Of a stretch of 64,000 bases of DNA, positions 57,023 through 64,000 are shown piece after piece. A program made the translations under genes and the position numbers. Numbering within the stretch: position 1 is the first letter of the stretch; every line of letters begins with the position of its first letter. The stretch is from a virus, in IMG/VR virus record IMGVR_UViG_3300034050_000451, positions 62,001 to 126,000 of that record, one strand, 5' to 3'. The notes beneath the pieces are model-generated. The model did no database searches. It saw only the letters and a program-made list of their open reading frames with translations, and had not been told where the DNA came from.

Positions 57023-58225
57023 TTAAGAATCTCTACTAATTCCACCACCACCTCCATATCCACCACCGCTAGTTTCGGTTGGTGTTGGTGTTATTTGGCT
57101 TGGGGTTGGTATTGTTACTGGGTCAGGAGACACTACCGTTGATTTAACTGGGTTAGGTGTTGAAAATACAGGTATAGGAATTCCAACAGGTATAGCATCT
57201 TGAATACTAACATCTCGTGTTGGATTACTAACTTCAGTTTTTTGTTTGGTTACCATTACCACAGCAGGTTTAGCTCCAATCATAACATCCGATTCTCTTC
57301 TTTGTAATACAACACCAACATCATCTTTACTTTCATCAAAGCCAGCATCGATTTCAGTTTTTGTTTGTATCGTTCTCATTGGTAAATAAACTTGTACAAT
57401 TTCTATTAAGATTATTTGTGCTATTTTAAACACATCTTCTCTGGATAATTGTAGTGGTAAACTTATCGATTTTTTATTTCCATAATTTGCCGATTTAATT
57501 GATGACTCTCTACCAGCAAATTCATATTTAACTGCTTCAACAAATTTAGTATGTATTTTAGTAGCTAATGTATCCAATCCAGCTATACCAAATTCAGCAA
57601 CTAATTTATTATACCATTGTTGACTATAAGTTCTTTTAATAAAATCATCAACTATTGATGGATTTATTGATTCCAAAAAAGTTGGAACATATGGAATAAC
57701 ATCATCTTTAAAATCTCCACCATTAATTAATATATTAAATCTCTGAAGTAAATCAGTTTTTTTAGATACATCATTTATTAATGGTAATAGTTTAACTTCA
57801 GTTCTGGATGGTGATATTTGCTTAATCCACATTTTTTCATTTGGTGATTCAAACCCAACTCGTTTATTTAATAAAGTTATTTGAGTTTTAAATATACCAT
57901 TATCATAACCACTTTCTTTTAACAATCTTTCTATATCAATAAAGTATTCTTTTGGGAATTGCAATGCTTGAAATAATGTGTTATCTGCAATTAAAAAGTA
58001 ATCACTAATATTTTGTGAGTTTAATGGGACATACCTAACTAATTCACCAAATTCACCCTGTGGTAATTGTGTATCGTTAACATCATAGATGATAAATTCA
58101 ATCATATCCGAATCAGAAAAACCAAAGAATGATTGAAGAGTTCCCTGTTCAAAAATTGCTCGGTCTTTAGCACTAATTCTAAATGCTTGATTATCAATTA
58201 TTTGTTTAAATGTTTGTATTGCCAT
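57023..58225 (-). CDS. Baseplate/tail structural protein with Pro/Gly-rich tail
   Basis: A 400-residue protein. The N-terminal domain has MIEFIIYDVNDTQLPQGEFG, YVPLNSQNISDYFLI and MWIKQISPSRTEVKLLPL, a pattern also partly present in the 1418-residue protein (LSPTEDSLILKLY), so the two share a domain that probably makes contacts in the baseplate. A helical middle (about 175-300) follows, and the C-terminus (340-400) is Pro/Thr-rich and ends GGGYGGGGGISRDS. The conserved ISPSRTE element is found in structural proteins of other T4-like phages as I recall. No enzyme motif is visible. Confidence 0.6.
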   Translation of the reverse strand: MAIQTFKQIIDNQAFRISAKDRAIFEQGTLQSFFGFSDSDMIEFIIYDVNDTQLPQGEFGELVRYVPLNSQNISDYFLIADNTLFQALQFPKEYFIDIERLLKESGYDNGIFKTQITLLNKRVGFESPNEKMWIKQISPSRTEVKLLPLINDVSKKTDLLQRFNILINGGDFKDDVIPYVPTFLESINPSIVDDFIKRTYSQQWYNKLVAEFGIAGLDTLATKIHTKFVEAVKYEFAGRESSIKSANYGNKKSISLPLQLSREDVFKIAQIILIEIVQVYLPMRTIQTKTEIDAGFDESKDDVGVVLQRRESDVMIGAKPAVVMVTKQKTEVSNPTRDVSIQDAIPVGIPIPVFSTPNPVKSTVVSPDPVTIPTPSQITPTPTETSGGGYGGGGGISRDS

Positions 58226-58239
58226 TTTTATATTTTATA

Positions 58240-59304
58240 TTATGTAGCCCTTCTACGTCTTGCTTGCCAATAATGTGTGTTTAATGTAAGTGTACCTTTT
58301 GAATTAGCATCTTTTAAAACTACTTTACCATCAAATGTACCTTCATTATCATATTTACCACCTCTTCTAGAAACTACTATGGCTACTTTACCAGGTGTAC
58401 TACCACCATCAGTTGATTTTGGTATTGTTATTTTACCACCAACAACATTACTAAAATCAAATGCATTATTTCCTTGTTCTGATACTGTTAATACCGCATC
58501 AATATCACCCACATTATACAAATCAAATCCATTTCCAATAAGAAATCCCCTAGCATCTTTTTTTCTATCATCATACCAAATCTGGAAACCTTCATTAAAC
58601 TTATCTGCAATTTGTACTTGTATAACTTTATATCCGATTTTTTCCGATATTGCGTATTGGTTTGGTAATCCATTTATAAAATCTAATAAACTAGCTTTCT
58701 TAGCAGCATCAGTTGCTAACTCTTGTTGCTCTTTAAGTTTTCTTTCAAGTTTAAATGCTTCCTGCAATGCCTCAACCCTAGCTTCTAAGGATACCCTTTG
58801 TATTGCTTCATTTAATGAATTAACAATTGCGTTTTGTAAATCAATTGTAGTTGTTGCTATTTGTGAGTTAGCAACTGTAGATTGATTTTCAGCAATACTA
58901 GCTTTAAGCTTTTCACCATCAACTTCAACTCTCAAACTTTGTGTTACAATTTCAAGACCACTAACCTTAGAACGTAAATCTGATACTGTCCTAGTTAAAT
59001 CCTTTACCTGAAGTGTTAAATCAAATACACTTTGAGTTGCTTCATTATATATAGGTCTAGCTACACCATCAAATGGTTGAACACGTCTTTGTGGTATTAA
59101 TTCAAATATAGTTGTATCAACTGCTTTAGTTAACTCATCTATATTATAGTTAGGTTTAACCAATTTACCAGAAATAATACCATCTGCCAAATCTGATTCT
59201 TGAAACAAACGGACACCAGCTGCGTTCTTCTCATTTAATGCTTGAGAACCACTAACTATTATTCTACCAACTTGTTGTTCGTTTTTTAAACCGGAATCTT
59301 TCAT
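58240..59304 (-). CDS. Virion structural protein with coiled coil
   Basis: A 354-residue protein, not recognised. Residues about 88-205 form a long coiled coil (VKDLTRTVSDLRSKVSGLEI, REAALEE-like ALQEAFKLERKLKEQQELAT), which suggests a trimeric or dimeric stalk. The N-terminus (VGRIIVSGSQALNEKNAAGV) has a fibre-style beta segment and the C-terminal third (about 230-354) is a beta domain ending LTLNTHYWQARRRRAT. It lies between two baseplate genes with gaps of 2 and 14 bases. Confidence 0.6.
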   Translation of the reverse strand: MKDSGLKNEQQVGRIIVSGSQALNEKNAAGVRLFQESDLADGIISGKLVKPNYNIDELTKAVDTTIFELIPQRRVQPFDGVARPIYNEATQSVFDLTLQVKDLTRTVSDLRSKVSGLEIVTQSLRVEVDGEKLKASIAENQSTVANSQIATTTIDLQNAIVNSLNEAIQRVSLEARVEALQEAFKLERKLKEQQELATDAAKKASLLDFINGLPNQYAISEKIGYKVIQVQIADKFNEGFQIWYDDRKKDARGFLIGNGFDLYNVGDIDAVLTVSEQGNNAFDFSNVVGGKITIPKSTDGGSTPGKVAIVVSRRGGKYDNEGTFDGKVVLKDANSKGTLTLNTHYWQARRRRAT

Positions 59305-59306
59305 AA

Positions 59307-60371
59307 TTATGCTATAACACTAAATGTATAATCTTCATCAAAAAATTGAGGTGTTCCATCAACCACAACTTTAATTTCTATTTTATATACTCTGTCAACT
59401 TCCCAATTAGATAAATTTAATTTAAAGAAGTTTCCATCCGTATCACAACTTACTTTAGTAAATTCACCAAATGGTACAATTACATCACCACTGTGGTAAT
59501 CTGATATTTGGTAATACGTTTGTTCATTTAAGAACTTTGATGTTGAGTATTGAGCGGTTGAACTAAATGTTTTAATTGGATATAATTCTCTACCAACTAC
59601 TCTTATTTTAGGAGTTGTATTTACTTTATATTCCTTTTTAAAATTTCTTAATCCAACTTTTATTTCTTCTGCTACCAATTCAGTCATTGAACCAGTTACA
59701 AAAGTTGTATCATCCCAACCAATTCTAATTTTTGGTTGATGTATTGTTTTTGTTTCTTTACTAAAGAATTTTAAAATACCATAATCAGATGTATTATATT
59801 CATTTGCAAATGGTAGTTTTAAAATAAGACCATCATTTGGAATTGAACCACTAATCCAATCTTGCATAATATCGTTGATATCCATATTGACATCAGTTGT
59901 ACGATATTCAAAATCTTGCGTAGCAAATACATTTGAATAAAATGTACCACCTAAACCAGCATAAGAACCAGTAGATACTTCAGAAAATTCTGCGGTTTGT
60001 AACCAACGTAATACTGAATCTCCCTCTCTATTGTTCCAAGTTACCCCAGCGGTTGTGATATCATCAAATCGAGTACCCTTGCCCATTTCCCAACTTTGTG
60101 AGATTGGATATGCCTCCAATGTAAATTCCAATGGTAGTTCCTCAGAATCAGTTTCTCTCAAAACTAACTCAGCAGAACTCATTGTTACATCACCACTAGC
60201 TATACTAGCTGAGAGTGGCTCTATATCGAATTTAAGGAGTGCTCTTGATATATCTTTTATGTTACCATAAAATACCTTACTCACTTCCAATACTTCATCT
60301 AAACCAGTGTTTTGGTCTGGTTGTTGTAAGTACACCGATGCATCTTTTGATGCTGTTAAAAAGTATATCAT
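59307..60371 (-). CDS. Virion structural protein with DNRLRE-like domain
   Basis: A 354-residue protein. The first 200 residues have the DNRLRE/CBM96-type pattern: KDASVYLQQPDQNTG, then SRALLKFDIEPL, a set of strands with SSAELVLRETDSEEL and a WNNREGD segment, common in extracellular beta-sandwich proteins that bind surfaces. The C-terminal part is another beta domain (HSGDVIVPFGEFTKV, VYKIEIKVVVDGTPQFF). The gene follows gp6 with one-base overlap, so it is a likely baseplate component made in step with gp6. Confidence 0.65.
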   Translation of the reverse strand: MIYFLTASKDASVYLQQPDQNTGLDEVLEVSKVFYGNIKDISRALLKFDIEPLSASIASGDVTMSSAELVLRETDSEELPLEFTLEAYPISQSWEMGKGTRFDDITTAGVTWNNREGDSVLRWLQTAEFSEVSTGSYAGLGGTFYSNVFATQDFEYRTTDVNMDINDIMQDWISGSIPNDGLILKLPFANEYNTSDYGILKFFSKETKTIHQPKIRIGWDDTTFVTGSMTELVAEEIKVGLRNFKKEYKVNTTPKIRVVGRELYPIKTFSSTAQYSTSKFLNEQTYYQISDYHSGDVIVPFGEFTKVSCDTDGNFFKLNLSNWEVDRVYKIEIKVVVDGTPQFFDEDYTFSVIA

Positions 60372-62404
60372 TATTTAGCTCTTCCTTTTATATCCACGTC
60401 CGGAAACTTAACTTCAAAAACCGATGGGTCCAATGATGGATAAATTACTTTATCTTTAGTTGCCGCCATTATATTATATGAATTAGCAGAATATTGTCCA
60501 CCACATTTATTTACAATTTCCATTTTTGGTACTGAACTTACCCCATCCACATTAGCTACTATTAATTCCAATTCACTTAAGTTGATAGTATTATTAAATG
60601 TCCAATTATCAATATTAAAATAATCTTTTAATTCTTGAATACAATTAGATAGTACTTCACTATTGTTGTAATTTCTAAGTGTAATAATTTCAAAATTAAT
60701 TCCAATGTTTATAATATATCCATTTGATATATTTACACCATCGGTAAGAATTTTATATTCTGTTAAATATGTTTTTAAGTTTTCCTTAACTGCTCTATTC
60801 AGTTCCGAAAGTTTACCATCTGCATCATATCCTAATAAATAAAGATTGATTGCGAATGGGTTATTTTTTTCATTATCATTTGAAGTTTTACCAACTAAGA
60901 AATCTCTAATTTCAGTTTGTACACTTCTCCTATCAGGTTCTTCATTATCCGGCTTATTAACAAAACTCATTACCAAATCAGTAAACTCATTTAGAGCCGA
61001 TGGTGATGATAATATTGCTGATGGGGAGTTGTTATCCAATGTACCATCTGCCGTAGCGTATGCCTTTGCAATACCCCCAAATTTGGATGGCATTGCCAAT
61101 ACTCTAATTTGATAATCTTTAGCAGTTACTGCTCTATTTTGTGAACCAAAGTTTGCTAATGCATTTTGTCTAATCTCTTCAATTGCTTCACCATCTCTAC
61201 CACCAGTTGCAGGTACTTCATTATCAACGGCAATTGATGCTTTTGTTGTATTATAAATTGCACGTTCCGTATCAGTAAATAATTGTGTATCTTCTTCAAA
61301 TTGAATACCAGTAATTCTAGTAAGTGTACCTTTACCAACATTTGATGAAACACCACCACCAACTAAATACTTAAGAGTTATAGTTGTATTTGATGGTGAA
61401 GTACCATAAGTTTTAGTATGTAAGAAATTGGTTGGGTCAAATGATGCTTCCAATCTATTGATTGAATTTGGTAAACCTAATCCAACATTTTTTAAATTTG
61501 GAATTAAAGTTTCATCATTTGCAGTTGGGTCACCAGCACCAAATTGAACAGTAGTTGTACTATCTGAATTTACTTTCTTTACAAAACGTTTTGGTGTTTT
61601 TATTGTTTTAAGAATGTAAGGTACTGTTGTTTTAAATTGATATAAGTCCGGGTCATTATTTTCAGTATTTGGGTAATCCACAAATACCATTTCTTGTCCT
61701 AAATATGGAACCTCATAATATTTGTTTCCGTTTAAATCTCTTACATCATAAATATCAATTACATTAGTATCAGCAATATCAATTTTTTGAAATGCTTCAT
61801 ATGAACCAAAATCAAAATCTTGCGTTTTTATTTCAGCTGAAATTGCGTTTACATATTTCTTAACTAAATAAAATGATGGTTCACCAGAAATGGCATCCCT
61901 TTCATATAAAGTTAGTTCTCTATCAGTTGAATCGGTAAAATCTATAACATTTTGAGTAATGAATTTAATACCACTTGCTGATTCAACCTGCATACCCTCT
62001 TTAATCCTAAGTAAAAACTTAGTATCAATTGTATTATTAACACCAGTACCAATAGCTGGTACTAATTGGTAAACCGATAATGTTGTAATTGCAGGTGATG
62101 TTACTTTTGGAGTGTATCCTAAATATTGTGATAATGCAATAACATTTTCAATATCTTCCGCATGAACCATTAATGATTCCTTTAACGTATCATCAATGTA
62201 ATATGAAAGTGAATCACCTATATACGATGCCATTTCAATGAACATCATACCAGGAGATGATTCATTAAAATCAGAATATGTTTTAGGGAAATAAGTTTTA
62301 CTAAACTCTATTAAATTATTTCTAAAGTCCGTAAAATCTTTATTAAGGTATTTTATATCCTTACCCTTATTCTTAAAATTCTTATTTGTTTTAGTTATTG
62401 CCAT
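60371..62404 (-). CDS. 6: Baseplate wedge protein gp6 (baseplate J-like)
   Basis: A 677-residue protein close to T4 gp6 in length (660) and place after gp25. Recognisable pieces: LNKDFTDFRNNLIEFSKTYFP and NESSPGMMFIEMASYIGDSLSYYIDDTLKES, the gp6/gpJ-type N-terminal core, then GRDGEAIEEIRQNALANFGSQNRAVTAKDYQIRVL, a hallmark of baseplate J proteins. gp6 forms the inner ring of the wedge with gp7 and gp53 and drives the sheath-contraction change. Start is ATG 6 bases after the gp25 stop. Confidence 0.9.
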   Translation of the reverse strand: MAITKTNKNFKNKGKDIKYLNKDFTDFRNNLIEFSKTYFPKTYSDFNESSPGMMFIEMASYIGDSLSYYIDDTLKESLMVHAEDIENVIALSQYLGYTPKVTSPAITTLSVYQLVPAIGTGVNNTIDTKFLLRIKEGMQVESASGIKFITQNVIDFTDSTDRELTLYERDAISGEPSFYLVKKYVNAISAEIKTQDFDFGSYEAFQKIDIADTNVIDIYDVRDLNGNKYYEVPYLGQEMVFVDYPNTENNDPDLYQFKTTVPYILKTIKTPKRFVKKVNSDSTTTVQFGAGDPTANDETLIPNLKNVGLGLPNSINRLEASFDPTNFLHTKTYGTSPSNTTITLKYLVGGGVSSNVGKGTLTRITGIQFEEDTQLFTDTERAIYNTTKASIAVDNEVPATGGRDGEAIEEIRQNALANFGSQNRAVTAKDYQIRVLAMPSKFGGIAKAYATADGTLDNNSPSAILSSPSALNEFTDLVMSFVNKPDNEEPDRRSVQTEIRDFLVGKTSNDNEKNNPFAINLYLLGYDADGKLSELNRAVKENLKTYLTEYKILTDGVNISNGYIINIGINFEIITLRNYNNSEVLSNCIQELKDYFNIDNWTFNNTINLSELELIVANVDGVSSVPKMEIVNKCGGQYSANSYNIMAATKDKVIYPSLDPSVFEVKFPDVDIKGRAK

Positions 62405-62410
62405 ATTATA

Positions 62411-62839
62411 TTATCCTTGTACATTAAATGTTACTTCATTTAAATCTACACTACCATTAACTTGAAACTTTAGTGAAATATTTATTTGATTCCTATCTTT
62501 TAATGCATCTGTTTGTTCAACTACTATATCAGCTATTGTAACATAAGGTAGCCATTGTTCAAATGCCTCATTTATAGCATCCTCAATTTTGCCCTCAATA
62601 TCATCATTATTAAAATCAAATAGTATTTCATGTAATCCACTACCAAATTCAGGTTGTAAAATTCTTTCACCTCTTTGTGTTAATAATAAATTTTTTATGT
62701 TTGACTTTATTTGGTCGGTTGTATTATATGTTTGAGTGAATCCATTTCCTCCAATTTGAAGAGGCAAAGATATACCTATCGCATAATCATTGTACGTTTG
62801 GGTATCTTTTACTATCTTTGAACCTAATTCAATTGCCAT
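62411..62839 (-). CDS. 25: Baseplate wedge protein gp25
   Basis: A 142-residue protein of the gpW/gp25 family (T4 gp25: 132 residues). It contains the expected segment from TDQIKSNIKNLLLTQRGERI through LQPEFGSGLHEILFDFNND and the final strand with ISLKFQVNGSVDLNEVTFNV. gp25 joins the baseplate wedge to the first sheath ring. It is directly before gp6, as expected from interaction of the products. Confidence 0.92.
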   Translation of the reverse strand: MAIELGSKIVKDTQTYNDYAIGISLPLQIGGNGFTQTYNTTDQIKSNIKNLLLTQRGERILQPEFGSGLHEILFDFNNDDIEGKIEDAINEAFEQWLPYVTIADIVVEQTDALKDRNQINISLKFQVNGSVDLNEVTFNVQG

Positions 62840-62848
62840 ATCTTATAA

Positions 62849-63397
62849 TTACATTCCAGGTCTCCAACCACCTTTTGATTTATCAAATGCTTTAACTAAT
62901 GCTGAGTTATCTCTATTAAGAATTCTATCCAATCCAGCTAATCCAGTTGTTATACCCAATCCAGCTTTAGATGGACCTGAGCTCATATCACCATATCCCA
63001 TTTTTTCTGCTATATTTTGTGCACCCATTGTATGAACATCTGATGTATTAAAATTTAATGTTTTATATTCATCTCCCATTGGAGCCCCAGCGTATGGTGA
63101 TTCCGTATGTTGTGTTCCATTAAATGGCTGTGTTTGGTTTAACACTTCATTCAATAAAGGATTTTTACTTAACATTCTAGTTGGTTGTGGAGTATGTTGA
63201 ATACCCTCACTAACCTCATTATCCATAAATGTTGGTTGAGCAGGTTTTTTAGTTAGAGCTCCTCTTAATTGAGAATTCTCTCTTAATAACTTTTTCATTT
63301 CAGCCTTTACACCTTCTTTAACTAAGGTTGGTAATACGGCTTTTATTTCATCTTTAACAATAATTTGTATTGCTTTTACTAATTTATCAGTATCCAT
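62849..63397 (-). CDS. Tail/baseplate protein of unknown function
   Basis: A 182-residue protein. A helical N-terminus (about 1-45, MDTDKLVKAIQIIVKDEIKA) is followed by a proline/threonine-rich low-complexity middle, and a C-terminal MGYGDMSSGPSKAGLGITTG with LNRDNSALVKAFDKSKGGWRPG end. I recall proteins with such a GWRP end beside gp25 in other T4-like phages. No catalytic motif is seen. Candidate late motif at 63424-63432. Confidence 0.55.
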   Translation of the reverse strand: MDTDKLVKAIQIIVKDEIKAVLPTLVKEGVKAEMKKLLRENSQLRGALTKKPAQPTFMDNEVSEGIQHTPQPTRMLSKNPLLNEVLNQTQPFNGTQHTESPYAGAPMGDEYKTLNFNTSDVHTMGAQNIAEKMGYGDMSSGPSKAGLGITTGLAGLDRILNRDNSALVKAFDKSKGGWRPGM

Positions 63398-63423
63398 ACT
63401 TGTTTAGTTTTTATTCCCTTCAC

Positions 63424-63432
63424 TATAAATAT
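63424..63432 (-). promoter_or_regulatory. Candidate late promoter motif
   Basis: ATATTTATA on the gene strand, 27 bases before the 182-residue gene; it would lead into gp25 and gp6. Confidence 0.5.
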
Positions 63433-63477
63433 CTTATTATAATTTTTTGGTTATTGAAGTGATAGGTACGTTATGTT

Positions 63478-64000
63478 CTATTTTTTTACACAAGGAGGTG
63501 GTATAACAAACCCATCATATTTTTTTGGTGCTTTTGAAAATACACCACATCCATTTCTATTAAATCCACCACCACCAGTGTTTCCTTCTATTGTTGTTAT
63601 TGAACCATTTGGTAAAACCGCTGATACAATTCCAATATGATGTGCATGTCCTGTCTTATCTGAATATATTACAGCTGCTCCTAATACTGGTTTAGATGAC
63701 CAATATCCTTTTGATTTTGCCCAAGATTTCCAACTTGCACAAGCTGCTGCTCCGGGTGGAGTTGGTAAACCGGCTTCTTTCCACCAAGTAGTTACAGCAC
63801 CCGCACACCAATAATAACCAGAACCAGATGATTTAACTTTCGCTTGATTATTTAATCCAGCAAATCCAATCATAGCATCAATTCTACCTGCTTTTGGTAA
63901 TTGCCTACCTCCAGTAAAACCACCATAGTTTTTACCAGGTGGAGTACCAGTTTCTAATATACCAATATCCTTTTTGGCCGCATTAACTACCTTAGCCCCA
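63478..64000 (-). CDS. CHAP-type peptidoglycan hydrolase, C-terminal part (cut by window edge)
   Basis: The frame is open to the window edge, adding 42 residues before the first visible Met, so the true start lies outside. The visible 173 residues form a CHAP domain: AKKDIGILETG, then YYWCAGAVTTWWKEAG with the catalytic Cys, an entry GAAVIYSDKTGHAHHIGIV with the catalytic His, and ITTIEGNTGGGGF with the polar residue of the triad. CHAP enzymes cut peptide or amide bonds in peptidoglycan. Placed before the baseplate genes it is likely part of the tail tip or hub that opens the cell wall at infection (compare T4 gp5 lysozyme), but a free endolysin is possible. Confidence 0.8.
   Translation of the reverse strand, partial: GAKVVNAAKKDIGILETGTPPGKNYGGFTGGRQLPKAGRIDAMIGFAGLNNQAKVKSSGSGYYWCAGAVTTWWKEAGLPTPPGAAACASWKSWAKSKGYWSSKPVLGAAVIYSDKTGHAHHIGIVSAVLPNGSITTIEGNTGGGGFNRNGCGVFSKAPKKYDGFVIPPPCVKK

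Noticed and set aside
58277-58885. Rightward frame of 202 codons opposite the coiled-coil structural gene
   Set aside because: Length is notable but the minus-strand gene fits gene order, spacing and style; the plus frame has no recognisable features.
2768-63432. Reading the TATAAATA sites as classical T4 late promoters
   Set aside because: In plus orientation they would point away from all virion genes. They are better taken as ATAYTTATA on the gene strand, of unknown recognition system.
1-64000. tRNA genes, CRISPR arrays, insertion sequences or attachment sites
   Set aside because: All gaps are short and none shows a cloverleaf, spaced repeats, transposase or integrase; nothing could be supported.

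Overview
The window is a 64-kb piece of the genome of a T4-like contractile-tailed phage (myovirus, Caudoviricetes) that probably infects a member of the Bacteroidota. The phage assignment rests on recognisable T4-type proteins: gp13, gp14 and gp15 (neck), gp17 (large terminase), gp20 (portal), gp21 (prohead protease), gp22 (scaffold), gp23 (major capsid), gp25 and gp6 (baseplate wedge), a gp47/gp46-type recombination nuclease and a gp61-type primase. The host guess rests on three things: AT-rich DNA, start codons preceded by A-rich leaders without a Shine-Dalgarno sequence, and several TTTG-N20-TAnnTTTG promoters, the form used by the primary sigma factor of Bacteroidota. All genes but one (a small ribbon-helix-helix gene at 43.0 kb) read leftward on the minus strand, so transcription runs from high to low coordinates.

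Layout in the direction of transcription. 64.0-48.3 kb: a tail-associated CHAP peptidase (cut by the window edge), gp25, gp6 and a series of large baseplate or tail proteins, several with Gly/Pro-rich ends. 48.3-43.2 kb: a GIY-YIG-like nuclease, small early-type genes behind a duplicated promoter/operator region, the primase and a single-chain gp47-gp46 (SbcD-SbcC) fusion. 42.9-34.1 kb: a 2789-residue tail fibre carrying two tandem Hint/intein-like domains, and its assembly chaperone. 34.1-28.9 kb: a sugar-transfer operon with its own Bacteroidota-type promoter (a GT4-methyltransferase-GT25 fusion, an autotransporter-type O-heptosyltransferase, and the two halves of HldE as separate genes), flanked by two paralogous coiled-coil genes. 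28.9-24.4 kb: a 1490-residue multidomain enzyme. 24.4-11.1 kb: possible lysis genes, the packaging genes and the head genes. 11.0-0 kb: a small zinc protein, a DUF2589 pair, fibre-like proteins including a nonapeptide-repeat beta-solenoid, a 2OG-Fe(II) oxygenase and the neck proteins.

Two systems stand out. First, many proteins around the head genes, including the 1490-residue enzyme, start with a short helix ending in hydrophobic-x-Glu followed by Ala or Gly, and repeat an ESVxE-type linker between domains. This resembles T4 gp21 cleavage sites and capsid-targeting sequences, and suggests prohead-cleaved cargo polyproteins. Second, the heptose operon suggests the phage O-heptosylates a protein, either one of its own or one of the host's. 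Regulation appears split: consensus Bacteroidota promoters precede the primase, the small early-type gene and the sugar operon, while a different motif, ATAYTTATA on the gene strand, lies just upstream of most virion genes and is a candidate late promoter. No tRNA, CRISPR array or insertion sequence was seen, and no gene-free stretch exceeds 300 bases. Tail sheath, tail tube, DNA polymerase and helicase genes are not in the window.
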